From assembly GCA_938743325.2 (NCBI GenBank), contig OW568899.1, forward strand, positions 62,001 through 126,000: a stretch of DNA of 64,000 nt, in the 5' to 3' direction. The translations under genes and the position numbers were made by a program. Of the stretch, positions 41,659 through 51,503 are shown piece by piece. The notes below the pieces were generated by a model, which was not told where the DNA came from, did not search any database, and was given only the letters and a program-made list of their open reading frames with translations. Origin of the DNA: Pycnococcus provasolii (Eukaryota; Chlorophyta; Pseudoscourfieldiophyceae; Pseudoscourfieldiales; Pycnococcaceae). The number at the start of each line of letters is the position of its first letter. Position 1 is the stretch's first letter.

Positions 41659-41720
41659 CCCCCCTCCCTCCCTTCCTTTTCTTCCCCGCGCTAATAGAAC
41701 TCCATGCCCGTGTCGGCATA

Positions 41721-43337
41721 ATGTCATCTGTCGTCGTTGTCGTTGTCGGCGGTGGCGCGTCCGGTCTCACCGCCGCGCTTGAACTGAAGAAGTCAGCCTC
41801 TGCCTACTATACTAGTCCTATTACAGTGCTCGTTATGGAAGCCTCTTCGCGTCTGGGCGGGCGCATACTTCCGTGTGACGTTCCCGTCGAGTATGAGTCC
41901 ATTGGAGGAGGGGTGCTCTATGAGCGTGTGCAGCTCGGCGCAGAGTACGTACACGGCGGAGAACACCTCCTCGACGATTTCCTTTCGCAGAAAAATATCA
42001 AGCGAATACCTGCGTGTGTCGCGGCGCAAGGCGACGGAGGACCGAGCGGTTTCCAAGAGTCCCAAGCGACGGTCGCGTACTACTGCGGAAAGAGAAAAAC
42101 TTTCATTCGATTTCAACCTGACAACACTTCTTCCACGGAACCTTGGCTCGCCAACCTAAACGCGCACCTGCGCTCGCTCGCAGATGACAGCAACGCGACA
42201 TCAAGTGCCGCCACAACTGGCAAAAGTGTTGCAGATGGCTTGCCACGCGACTCCTTTTCACGCGAAATGGCTGACGCAGGGTACGGAAATACGCTCGCTG
42301 CTGGCTCGTGCACGCTCCTCGACGAAGGGGAGACGCGCATCATGGAGGTGGCGTGGGACAAGCAGGCGTCGGGCGATGCCACGCCAGAAGGGGGCATGTC
42401 GAGGGTCATCGAAGAGCTGGCGGCGGACGTGTGCGATGCTATTCGACTCAACCACTACGTGCACACGATCGCGCGCGATGCGGAAACAAATCGCATTCGC
42501 GTTGGCTACGTTGCTTCGTACGCTCATCCGGATGACGCCAATAGCGCCGTGCCAGAGGAACACGCGAATGAGATACTCGTGGACGCCGTCATATACACTG
42601 GTTCTCTTCCGTCACTCGCCCACGTGGATGTGAGCCCTCCTCTTCCTAAGGTGGTCATAGAGGCTGCGCGAGGATCGTCGCACTCACCCGTCGCCTTTGC
42701 ATCTGAGGCCATCAAGGCGGCTGTGATCGTGCGAGGATGCCCCTACGGCGAAGACAGTGACACGGATCTGCACGCGGTTATCTGCTCCAACAGCCTGTGG
42801 CCGGAAATTTCGTTCCGACGAGCGAAGGTTGGCGACAATCTGTGGGTTTGTGGAGGATTTGTCAGTGGAACGTGCGCCGAAGATCTCAAGTCGGCGTGCA
42901 TATCGCGCGCCGGCGCCGCGCGTTGGCGCAACGAGACTTGCGTGGTATTGCTCGAGCAGCTCGACAGCATGTTCGGTGATGGCGGCAAAGGTTGGCGGGC
43001 GAGCGCGGGTCAGCTCATTGGCGATCATGATGCCGAAGTGGTGCCTCCAAGTAATCGCGTCGTCGGCGCGGCTGCCTACGCATGGGGCTCCGACCCGCAC
43101 GCTCGAGGGGGCTACACCTTCCCCCGCCTTCCTGGCGCATCGCATGTGCGTGCGTCGCTCAATGCAGCGCTCTGGCCCGACGTGCGCGCGCCGCCGTTCT
43201 TTCTAGCCGGCGAGGCGTGCGGCGACGACGACGGCGCGCCGATGACGGTGCACGCTGCAATGGAGAGCGGTCGGCGCGCCGCGCGTCGTGCGATCGCCTC
43301 AATTGCCGGTCGTGGAACCTTGCAGTCTCGCATGTAA
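41721..43337 (+). CDS. Flavin-containing amine oxidase (polyamine oxidase/LSD1-like fold)
   Basis: 538 residues. It begins with the FAD dinucleotide fold SSVVVVVVGGGASGLTAALE, with GGGASG at 10-15 and the ribose-binding acid in VLVMEASSRLGGRI. LGAEYVHGG follows, typical of polyamine oxidases. The C-terminal FAD-binding block is GGYTFPRLPGA, then FFLAGEAC and TVHAAMESGRRAARRA, the family's closing T-x-x-G/A-A-x-x-S-G motif. Catalysis would oxidise an amine with O2, producing H2O2; polyamines are the likeliest substrate by family. There is no SWIRM or tower domain, so it is not LSD1 itself. No signal peptide is obvious. Confidence 0.9.
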   Translation: MSSVVVVVVGGGASGLTAALELKKSASAYYTSPITVLVMEASSRLGGRILPCDVPVEYESIGGGVLYERVQLGAEYVHGGEHLLDDFLSQKNIKRIPACVAAQGDGGPSGFQESQATVAYYCGKRKTFIRFQPDNTSSTEPWLANLNAHLRSLADDSNATSSAATTGKSVADGLPRDSFSREMADAGYGNTLAAGSCTLLDEGETRIMEVAWDKQASGDATPEGGMSRVIEELAADVCDAIRLNHYVHTIARDAETNRIRVGYVASYAHPDDANSAVPEEHANEILVDAVIYTGSLPSLAHVDVSPPLPKVVIEAARGSSHSPVAFASEAIKAAVIVRGCPYGEDSDTDLHAVICSNSLWPEISFRRAKVGDNLWVCGGFVSGTCAEDLKSACISRAGAARWRNETCVVLLEQLDSMFGDGGKGWRASAGQLIGDHDAEVVPPSNRVVGAAAYAWGSDPHARGGYTFPRLPGASHVRASLNAALWPDVRAPPFFLAGEACGDDDGAPMTVHAAMESGRRAARRAIASIAGRGTLQSRM

Positions 43338-44728
43338 AACAAGGGTATGATAGATGATAATTGTAGTACTAGTGAGTAGAAACGGAGTCACGGATTCTTT
43401 TTACTATCTGTCTTTTTAACGTTTGTGGAAAGAAAGCAACTTGCAAGGTCATGGTGGTCATGGGGCCCGGTGGCCCGGTGGCCCCACTGGCCCGCGCCCG
43501 CCGTTGTCCTCTCCCGATCTGAGAGGTGGTCAAGAATACAGTAGTACAAAACTAAGTCACAAACCAGGCTCCCCCCAACGCCTCAAAAGCCTCAAATAAA
43601 GACCAATAAAGATCTTGCAAATCTTCGGTGAATCCTCGGTGGTTGTTTTTGCTTGGCTGATTAACCGGGCCTAACCGCTGATTTGCCATGTCATCTTTCA
43701 TCGGTCTTTTCGCGTGTTGAAACGTCACATTCCGACAGACGCGCATTGGCAACGAAGCCTTGCAAGTCGAGTATAACTTTTCCTGGCGAAATGATCGTAC
43801 ATGTCTCCCAGCAGCGCATGGGAGAGTACACGGTTTTCCATTCGTATTTTCCGGTCGCACGCCTTGCATTTCTCGACCTGTCCCATCGTTCCTGGAGTCC
43901 CCGACCTGCAAGTCCGGTATGGGCGCCCATGTGTTTTCGTCGTATTTGGTCGAGCAGGTCGGGGAAAACGCGCACAGAAAACCACCGGATGTTCCTCGAT
44001 GCGAAAAAGTGAAGCGCGAACTTCGTCAAGCCTCCCAACTGCTGCGTTACGTTGAGCAAGCGCGTTTTTGCTCTTATCAAGCGCGTTACCCTTGAGTCTT
44101 GACTGTACAGTCAAGGGTTACCCTCCGTGATATCGCGATACTGTATCACGGACAACGGAGGCGAATGAACTGCGATGCAGTACTGCAGTGCCAATAGCTT
44201 CAGCGCTGAAATGAAGGAAATTAGCCAATTAGGGAGGAGGACTGCTGAACTAATTTTAATGAGGGGAAAATCATTCTTCTTGCAATTAATCTTGCATTCC
44301 CACCCGACAGGACTTGCCCAGGTGACTTGCCCAGGTGACTTGCCCGACCAAACGGTGCATTGCACTGCATTGCAAAGAAACACACTTGCACGGGGTTGCA
44401 TTTGCAAGCACGGTTGGGCACCTCGGTTGGGCTTGCAAATGCATCCCCGGTTGAGCCCGGTTGAATTGAGTCGACCTAGGTGGCAAGAACCACCGTGTTG
44501 CCGTGTTGGTGGATGCAATACAAGCACGTCGTTCGTCCTCGAAGTTCGTCGTTCGTCCTCCGTTAACCGTGCTCGTGCTCGTGTTGGTGTTGGTGCTCGG
44601 GAACCTGGCCAACTTTGCAAGCCAATTTGTCCAAATAATTGTTCCAATTTTGTCATTTTCCTTGTTGGTTGCTCTCTCTCATTGTCTCTCTCACTGTCTT
44701 CCTACTTAAGTAATAAGTAGACTACAGT
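43338..44728. other. 1.4-kb intergenic region with palindromes and unassigned open frames
   Basis: No gene is confidently supported between the amine oxidase and the permease. TACAGTAGTA is at 43537-43546. From about 43690 to 44110, frames on both strands stay open for about 110-130 codons but match nothing I recognise. Two dyads lie at 44098-44152. Short direct repeats (GACTTGCCCAGGT, GTCGTTCGTCCTC) fill 44300-44600. The last 300 bp probably hold the permease promoter. Confidence 0.5.
44098..44152. repeat. 18-bp perfect palindrome and adjacent 9-bp-stem hairpin
   Basis: CTTGACTGTACAGTCAAG (44098-44115) is a perfect palindrome. TCCGTGATA (44124-44132) pairs with TATCACGGA (44144-44152) across an 11-base loop. 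They lie in the gap upstream of the nucleobase permease. Confidence 0.9.
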
Positions 44729-46423
44729 ATGTCAGCCAAGGACATGCTCGTCGGCAACATGGACTTCGCGTCGCTGTGCATGCCCACCGTGCCGTGGTCC
44801 ACCGCGGAACGCAAGATGACGTTCTACCCCGCGCACAAGAAGATGCCCATCGTCACCGCAGCCATCATGGGACTGCAGCACGCGTTCGCCATGCTCGGAG
44901 GACTCATCACGCCGCCGTACGTCGTGATGCGCTTCGCCGTCGGAGGATTCCCGTTCAAGAACGTTGACCAGCAGCAGTACGCCATCGCGTGCGCGCTCAT
45001 CGTCAGCGGACTGTGCACCATCATGAACTGCATCCAGATTCCGCTGCCCATGGGATACAAGCTGGGCACCGGCGTGCTCTCCGTCGTGGGAACGTCCTTC
45101 ACGTTCCTGCCCATCTTCGAGGCGGCCATCCAACTCATGAAGGCTGACGGAGAAAGCGGCTCTGACGCCTACGGACGCATGCTCGGAACCATCATGGTCT
45201 GCTCGTTCCTGGAAATCTTCCTCAGCTTCATCCCGCCCGCCCAACTCAAGAAGGCGTTCCCGCCCATCGTCTCTGGCGTTACCGTCATGCTCATCGGCGC
45301 GGCTCTCACCGGAACGGGCATGAAGTACTGGGGTGGCGGTGCCGTGTGCGCGGACATGGCTTGGAAAACCCACGGGCAGCTCATCGGCAAGGGCGTCAGC
45401 CCGGTGCCAAGCCCCGGGTGCACAGCAGGCGAGGTGACTCTCAACTTTGGCAGCCCCCAGTGGGTCGGCCTCGGCTTTTCCGTGCTTTGCATGCTGCTCC
45501 TCGTCGAGCTGTTTGGCAGCCCATTCATGAAGAACTGCAACGTCGTCATCGCGCTGCTCTTCGGATACATGATTGCGGGCGTTTCGCAGTACTGCGATGG
45601 AGAAGGAGAAAATTACAAATGCCTGGACTACGTGACGGAGGACAAGATCAAGAGCGCCGACGACGCCACGTTCATGTGGGTGGAGACGTTCGATATAGGC
45701 TTCTACGGCCCGGCGGTGTTCCCCGTGCTGATTGCTTTCATCGTCACGACGGTGGAGACGATTGGCGACATCCGCGCCACGTACGACGCCTCCGGCCTCG
45801 AGCTTGACACGGACGAGTACTCGTCGTCGATCCAGGGCGGCCTTCTCAGCGACGGCGTCTGCAGCTTCTTCTCCGCGATCGCGACGAGCATGCCTAACAC
45901 CACCTTCTCGCAGAACAATGGAGTGATCACGATGACGAAGTGCGCCTCGCGCTACGCCGGCGTCGCGTGCGGCTGCTGGCTCATTTTCATGGGAGTCATC
46001 GCGAAGATCTCCGGAATCATCAGCTCCATCCCAGATGCTGTTATCGGTGGAATGACCACGTTCCTCTTCTGCAACGTCTTCGTGAGCGGCCTCAGCGTGA
46101 TTGCGAACGGCGTGGATCTTACGTCTCGCCGTAACCGCTTCATTCTCGCCGTTTCGCTTGGCATTGGGCTGGGCGTGGCGATGGTGCCGTACATCTTCGC
46201 GGACTTCCGCGCGTCGTCATACACGGCTGAGTTCTGGCCATGCACGGATTGCAGCGACGGGGACAAGGGTCTCAGGAACGGCATCATCATTTTCCTGTCT
46301 ACGCCATACTGCATCGGCTGCGCACTTTCGATGCTCCTGCACTTCATTTTGCCGCAGGACCCGATCATTGTGACGGAGGAGGAGGAGGAGGAGGGCCCCT
46401 CGAAGGGCGACGACACGGCTTAA
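44729..46423 (+). CDS. NCS2/NAT family nucleobase permease, UapA-like (uric acid/xanthine)
   Basis: 564 residues, about 12-14 membrane helices. The NAT signature Q/E/P-N-x-G-x-x-x-x-T is present as QNNGVITMT at 395-403. The first-helix QH motif appears as LQHAFAM. Other UapA-like landmarks are FPPIVSGVTVMLIGAALTG, VTTVETIGDIRATYDASG and ISSIPDAVIGGM. The UapA/UapC branch carries uric acid and xanthine with protons. The QNNG asparagine-glycine form and the conserved ETIGD glutamate fit that branch, so purine uptake is the best inference. The acidic C-terminal tail (EEEEEEGP) is probably cytoplasmic. An AATAAA lies 24 bp past the stop. Confidence 0.94.
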   Translation: MSAKDMLVGNMDFASLCMPTVPWSTAERKMTFYPAHKKMPIVTAAIMGLQHAFAMLGGLITPPYVVMRFAVGGFPFKNVDQQQYAIACALIVSGLCTIMNCIQIPLPMGYKLGTGVLSVVGTSFTFLPIFEAAIQLMKADGESGSDAYGRMLGTIMVCSFLEIFLSFIPPAQLKKAFPPIVSGVTVMLIGAALTGTGMKYWGGGAVCADMAWKTHGQLIGKGVSPVPSPGCTAGEVTLNFGSPQWVGLGFSVLCMLLLVELFGSPFMKNCNVVIALLFGYMIAGVSQYCDGEGENYKCLDYVTEDKIKSADDATFMWVETFDIGFYGPAVFPVLIAFIVTTVETIGDIRATYDASGLELDTDEYSSSIQGGLLSDGVCSFFSAIATSMPNTTFSQNNGVITMTKCASRYAGVACGCWLIFMGVIAKISGIISSIPDAVIGGMTTFLFCNVFVSGLSVIANGVDLTSRRNRFILAVSLGIGLGVAMVPYIFADFRASSYTAEFWPCTDCSDGDKGLRNGIIIFLSTPYCIGCALSMLLHFILPQDPIIVTEEEEEEGPSKGDDTA

Positions 46424-47028
46424 ATGGGCGAATACAACTTCAAGAAGAATAAACGACAAACGATAAACAACAACAAGCATGCAAGCAAGCGCTTCAGAAA
46501 GAATCTGGCCCATCTAATGTTCATAACAAAGGTACTTACTTTTCATGGGAAGCAGTAGTTGAATGATTCTCAAGGATTGTAATGCGGGGTCAGAGTTATT
46601 TAGTATTCAATGCGTGTTGATTCCTCACCACTAGATAGCGACCACGTGCGGGGCCCCCACCTGTCTCTCGATCGCGGTCGTCATACACGTCGATGGATCC
46701 CGCGATCACGCACAAATCAACGACAAATGCACGCGATGCGATGCTGCCATCAAATGCCGTGCACGCACGTCTAAAGTCGCCGCATACACACAAACCCGAT
46801 CAAATCCTCCCTCTTATGTACCCGTAGTCCTTTAGTTCTGCAACGTGGGATTATGGGGGGGCCGGAATGGGCAAAAAGATTTCTGAATTTCGGATTCGTA
46901 GACTTCCCCCCCTCCCTATGGTCCCTGAACCCTCCCCACCAGTCCCCACTGGACCTATGTGTGATGACACGTTTACCGTAAGAAGTAGACGATCCCCTGT
47001 GGAATTCCCTTTCAGCCAATAAATCCAG
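46424..47028. other. Intergenic region, permease to phosphatase
   Basis: A 605-bp gap between two plus-strand genes. No gene is recognised. It contains the permease 3' flank (AATAAA at 46447), a purine-rich/G-run area near 46850-46910 and the phosphatase promoter. Confidence 0.5.
46447..46452 (+). terminator. Candidate polyadenylation signal AATAAA
   Basis: The hexamer lies 24 bp after the permease stop codon. Confidence 0.45.
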
Positions 47029-49491
47029 ATGGCGTACTGCTTGTTCGCTCACCTCTGTAGGGCTGATCATGATGGTGATGATGATGATGGTAACCAACGT
47101 GACATCACACTACGTGACTGGGATACTGGTGGTGGTGGTGGTGGTGGGTCTCTGCGGTCGGGTGGGTTAGGCTTGGCCGATTCTCCCAGTTGCCTCGCTG
47201 TCGACCATTCCCTCAGTGTCACGCAGTCGTATGACATGGCCGTCGCAAGCGCTTCCGACCAGTGCTTTGACGCATGCGACGTGCAACGCATCAGAGAACA
47301 CGTGCTCATGGAGTTTGGACTCGAACGATTCAGCCACTCGGGACACTTCGTCACCAAGCTGCCCATCTCCGCGCTGCTCACGAGCGACGCTTCACACGCG
47401 TACGTGAGAAAATTAACGAGAGCCCTGGGCGCCATACGTGTGCGGCAGATACCTGGCATGGGCGAGGCGGCGCGGCAAATGCAAGCGCGCATCGCACGTC
47501 TGGAAAACTTCTGGAAGTTTGAACAGAAAATGCACCGCAAGCCGCCACTGCCTCGTCACAACCACGGTCATGTCGACGACGGCACGACGGACGGACCCAC
47601 GGCTTCTTCTCCTGGAGGAGTAGGACGGACACAACAGAAGGAGGAGGAGCAAAATACAATTCCTCAACAGATGAAATCGACTCTCCCGGATGCACAATTT
47701 TTGAGTGGTGGTGGTTCTGGCGGGTGCCAAGGTGACGACAACGACAACGACGACGACGACGGCAGTCGTTACGTCACCGCGCGCCTCTACTTTAGCACGA
47801 TTGGTGTGCAAACGAGGCCACGATTTACCTTTGATCTCGTCGGGCGCTTGGGACATCCAACGGACATGAAAATGTTACTTGGCAATGGACCCAACGGTGG
47901 GCACATTGCGAAAGGCATGACGTGGCGTTCAGCGAAACAGCAGCAGCAGTCGTCAAGGGTCGTCCGAGCTAACAGCGCTCTGCTCGAATCGGTAGTCGGG
48001 ACTCATCATCATCATCATCATCATGCGTCGTCGTCGTCGTCGTCGTCGACCCAAAGCCCTAGACATGCATTACAAAAACAACGCATCCGTCACCTCGAGA
48101 ATTACGTGGAGACGCTTCCAGAGCTCATTTTAGATGGTGAGGACATGAATCGCGTCGCATTCGTGCGCGGTCGGCGTGACAGCGAAATCAACGGATTTCT
48201 AGGCGAACTTGTGGAACTGAACGTTGGAATGGTCATTGCCTGCGGCTACACGCACGCGCACCCGTTCGACAACATCAAGACGTATGAGCACGTCAACACC
48301 AACTTCGCGCACGACGAGGAGACGGGCAATCTTGTTTACACGCTAATGGATCCGCGATGTCCCACGTACCAAGTGGTTCGCGATCCAGCCGCGGCGGCGG
48401 CGGAGGGGCACTTCAGCGAGGCAGCGAGCGTGTCGCCTCCCGTGCTCGGTGCATCGCGTGATTTTTTCAATTACTTTGGCGATGATCGTGGGGATGACGG
48501 AGTCGTCTGGGAGAGGCTAAGTCCTCCCCCAGATGATGATGATTGCTGGATCACACAACGAAGGGTCGAGGCTGAGGCTCTTGGTCTGTCATCCAATTCG
48601 TTCTCAAGACCGCGAGGCCAGCAGCAAGCAGCGGCGGCATCCTCCCCAGAGATGGCGGCACGGCGTCGAGCAAGAACATGCCACCGCACAACATTTCGCG
48701 ATTACACAGGATGCGGTCCTACGCTCGAGGTGACATCCGAACTCGTGCTTTCGAGCGACGACGTGCCAGCCGAATCGTCAGACGAAGATGACGAATTATT
48801 GGCGTTCGTTTCCGCCAATTGTGCCGCCACCAAATGCGCCGCCAATTCATCCGACGACGATGATGGCGATGCCGTCTGCTTTGGAAAGACGCTTCAGGGG
48901 AACCGATTCAACGTGTACGCTTTAGTCATTCGTTGGACGACGCAAAACGTGTTTGGATTTCAGCGGCGACGCCACGCGCATCGGATGTTTGTCTTGCACA
49001 TGGAAACAATCGATCAGAGTCCCGCTTGCCTGAGCGATGCGCAGGTGAACGTTCTTCTCGAGGCACTGATGCTGACAAAACGCCGAGGCACCTTAAAAAC
49101 AACAACAACACCGTCGTCGTCTTCTTCGACCTCTTCGATTGACGCGAGTTGTCACTTGCCCAGCGGCAGCAATGTGTTCATTCACTGCGCCGGTGGCATC
49201 GGACGCACGGGGAACATAGCATACGGCTTGATGGATCTATTTCTGCAAACGTGCCCGAGCCGTCCGGAGCACCGCCTGGCATTTCTCCGCCAATTCCGAC
49301 CGGGTGCACTACAAAGCCCCGAGCAGTGGCTCGACGGCGTACTGCTGCAGCGTGCCGTCTTGGATGGACTCCGTCAACGCGTCGATTGGATGGTTGACGA
49401 TCATCACGACGACGACGAAGGGAGCGAGGCACGCAGATTCGCGCGACGCGTGCGGACGAAATTGCGCGGTGCCATGCTGCGGCACCAATGA
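47029..49491 (+). CDS. Atypical protein tyrosine phosphatase-like protein
   Basis: 820 residues. The C-terminal catalytic loop HCAGGIGRTG has Cys720 and Arg726, the C-x5-R signature of cysteine-dependent tyrosine phosphatases. An alpha helix (NIAYGLMDLF) and a closing segment (FRPGALQSPEQW) follow. Earlier parts that fit the fold are VAFVRGRRDSEINGFLGELV at about 375-395 and the strand MFVLHMETIDQS. A classical WPD loop is not present; the nearest candidate acid is in ETIDQSP. Long low-complexity stretches interrupt the sequence (a seven-His run from a CAT repeat near 48000, Ser runs, an Asp run near 47750). Phosphotyrosine specificity is inferred. Its stop is 55 bp from the convergent kinase gene. 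Confidence 0.75.
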   Translation: MAYCLFAHLCRADHDGDDDDGNQRDITLRDWDTGGGGGGGSLRSGGLGLADSPSCLAVDHSLSVTQSYDMAVASASDQCFDACDVQRIREHVLMEFGLERFSHSGHFVTKLPISALLTSDASHAYVRKLTRALGAIRVRQIPGMGEAARQMQARIARLENFWKFEQKMHRKPPLPRHNHGHVDDGTTDGPTASSPGGVGRTQQKEEEQNTIPQQMKSTLPDAQFLSGGGSGGCQGDDNDNDDDDGSRYVTARLYFSTIGVQTRPRFTFDLVGRLGHPTDMKMLLGNGPNGGHIAKGMTWRSAKQQQQSSRVVRANSALLESVVGTHHHHHHHASSSSSSSTQSPRHALQKQRIRHLENYVETLPELILDGEDMNRVAFVRGRRDSEINGFLGELVELNVGMVIACGYTHAHPFDNIKTYEHVNTNFAHDEETGNLVYTLMDPRCPTYQVVRDPAAAAAEGHFSEAASVSPPVLGASRDFFNYFGDDRGDDGVVWERLSPPPDDDDCWITQRRVEAEALGLSSNSFSRPRGQQQAAAASSPEMAARRRARTCHRTTFRDYTGCGPTLEVTSELVLSSDDVPAESSDEDDELLAFVSANCAATKCAANSSDDDDGDAVCFGKTLQGNRFNVYALVIRWTTQNVFGFQRRRHAHRMFVLHMETIDQSPACLSDAQVNVLLEALMLTKRRGTLKTTTTPSSSSSTSSIDASCHLPSGSNVFIHCAGGIGRTGNIAYGLMDLFLQTCPSRPEHRLAFLRQFRPGALQSPEQWLDGVLLQRAVLDGLRQRVDWMVDDHHDDDEGSEARRFARRVRTKLRGAMLRHQ

Positions 49492-49546
49492 AAAACAACT
49501 TGTTATGAACTTGAAACTTTTTGAAGAAATTTTTTATCAGTATAGA

Positions 49547-51376
49547 TTACATGATGTCGTCAGCCGAACCACAGATGCCCTCCTTCCACTGCTCGAGAAG
49601 GAAAGCGCCCAATGGACTCTTCAGCGACGCAACGGCTTGTGGCACCGGTGCCTCACCAACTGCGGAGGACAGAGATGTTGAGCCATGTGCAACGCGCCGC
49701 CGCATCGCGCGCTCCACCGTAGACTCCAGCCTCGCTCCGTCAAGAGCGTCAAGCTTACGCAGGCTGTCGACGAGCTGAGACCACGCGTCAGACGCTTCGA
49801 TTGCCGTGGCGGCGGAATCGCCGCCCCTCAATGTCTCCTCCACGCTGCGCAGAAGCGCGTATGTGCTCGCTCGAATTGAGGGAAGAGCATCCTCCTCCTC
49901 CGCCGCGGAGGACGCTTTTCCACCAATTCCACGAGATGGAACGGCAGCGGCGACACCATCATTACGCACCGCCGGGGACTCCGCCACCGTCGAGTTCGTC
50001 GTGTCATCGTCAGGGTCCTCCTCGTCGAGGTCCACCGCGGCGGCGGCGGCTGCCGCAGCAGCCGCCGCGGTCGCAGTCACCGGTGCCGCTGCACCCGACG
50101 AGCGAACGCGATCCGCGAGCGCCGCAGCTGTCCGAGCTGGCTCGTAAGCCTTTAGGAATCGATGATTAATCAGCGCCTCCGCCGACGGTCGCTTGGTCGT
50201 GGGACGACGAAGGCACTTTGCCACGAGGTCGCGCAGCGCGCGGCTGTGCCCCTGGCCATCTGGCAAGCTCGGCGGCGGGTCGTGCGCAATGAGAAAGAGC
50301 GCGCGCATGGGATGCACATCGCTTCTCGGCGGTCGTCCCAGCGCCATCTCACACGCGGTGATGCCCGCGCTCCACACGTCCGCACGGTCGTTGTATCCGC
50401 TCGCAGGCTGCTCGACGGCGAAGGGGGAGAACGTTGCCAAATCAGACGTGGCTGTGGCTGAGCTGCCTCCTGCGTTTCCCTTTGCGTTTCGCGGCGCACC
50501 TAGACTTCCGCCGCAGGCGATCACCTCGGGCGCCATCCAGTACGGCGTTCCGACGAACGTTTGCCGCAGAGTGCCAAGCGTCTCGTTGAGCGTTCCGGAG
50601 ACGCCAAAGTCGCCCAACCTGACGCCTCCCGCGTCGGTCAGTAGCACGTTCGCTCCCTTGATGTCTCGGTGCAGGACGCCGTTGGCGTGCAGGTACGCGA
50701 GCCCTGAGAAGACGCCGCGCATCACGCCTGCAATCGCGCACTCGTCGAACGGCCCGTGGCTTGCGAGGTGGTCTGCGACGGACCTTCCTCCGCAGTACTC
50801 CATGACGATCCACAGCCTCGACGTTCCTGGTTCGACGCGGCTTCCATAGTAGGCGACGATGTGAGGGCTTCGACACCTTCCCAGTGCGGCGACTTCACGC
50901 ATGATGTTGTCGAGCGTGGACTCGTTTTGCGCTTCCTCGTCGAGGTCAATGATTTTCACAGCAACGAGTCGTCCTTGTGTTTTCGATGTGGGCGACGTAT
51001 CTCTTCCCAGGTAAACGTCACCAAACGAACCACTGCCTAATTTGGAGATCAACGTGTATCCCGGTGATGACGCCGACGAGGATGAAGGCTGGTTTCCTGA
51101 GCCTGAGCCTGAGCCTGAGGGCGGGGGTGACGGAGATGAATGTGCACCTGCTGCCATGGACGACGAAAGGGGTGATGACGAAGATCCAGACACACCATGC
51201 GAAGCACCTCCAACACCACCTCTTAACAACCTATCGACACCGGCGACACCACCAGCACCACCGCCGCCAGCACCAGCACCACCAGCACCGCCAGCACCAC
51301 CACCGCCGCCGCCACCACCGCCGCCGCCGCCACTGCTCCGAGGAGGCTTCAGAGGCGAACCGTGAGCAGGCTCCAT
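49547..51376 (-). CDS. STE20/MST-type serine/threonine protein kinase
   Basis: 609 residues. The kinase domain is at about 106-409: glycine loop GSGSFGDVYLG, Lys141 in VAVKII, catalytic HRDIKGANVLL with Asp238, DFG at 256-258 and GTPYWMAPEV. GTPYWMAPEV together with the HRDIKGANVLL spacing marks the STE20/germinal-centre-kinase group (MST/Hippo-like), which acts in MAPK or Hippo-type cascades. About 40 low-complexity residues are inserted between the APE motif and the SAGITACEMA helix. The N-terminal 105 residues are Gly/Ser/Pro-rich (long Gly runs). The C-terminal 200 residues contain Ala runs and no recognised regulatory domain (no SARAH or CRIB motif seen). Cytoplasmic. Confidence 0.9.
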   Translation of the reverse strand: MEPAHGSPLKPPRSSGGGGGGGGGGGGAGGAGGAGAGGGGAGGVAGVDRLLRGGVGGASHGVSGSSSSPLSSSMAAGAHSSPSPPPSGSGSGSGNQPSSSSASSPGYTLISKLGSGSFGDVYLGRDTSPTSKTQGRLVAVKIIDLDEEAQNESTLDNIMREVAALGRCRSPHIVAYYGSRVEPGTSRLWIVMEYCGGRSVADHLASHGPFDECAIAGVMRGVFSGLAYLHANGVLHRDIKGANVLLTDAGGVRLGDFGVSGTLNETLGTLRQTFVGTPYWMAPEVIACGGSLGAPRNAKGNAGGSSATATSDLATFSPFAVEQPASGYNDRADVWSAGITACEMALGRPPRSDVHPMRALFLIAHDPPPSLPDGQGHSRALRDLVAKCLRRPTTKRPSAEALINHRFLKAYEPARTAAALADRVRSSGAAAPVTATAAAAAAAAAAAVDLDEEDPDDDTTNSTVAESPAVRNDGVAAAVPSRGIGGKASSAAEEEDALPSIRASTYALLRSVEETLRGGDSAATAIEASDAWSQLVDSLRKLDALDGARLESTVERAMRRRVAHGSTSLSSAVGEAPVPQAVASLKSPLGAFLLEQWKEGICGSADDIM

Positions 51377-51471
51377 GCAAACCTTCTTCAGGAGAACGAG
51401 AACGAGAACAGGGCGGCGACGATGCCCAAGGGCCCACCTTGGGGAGTTATTTCTTGAGAAAGAAAATAACC

Positions 51472-51503
<32 letters not shown>

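Noticed and set aside
44111-44656. 181-codon minus-strand open frame
   Set aside because: It has no recognised domain and is built partly from short direct repeats in the DNA; not called as a gene.
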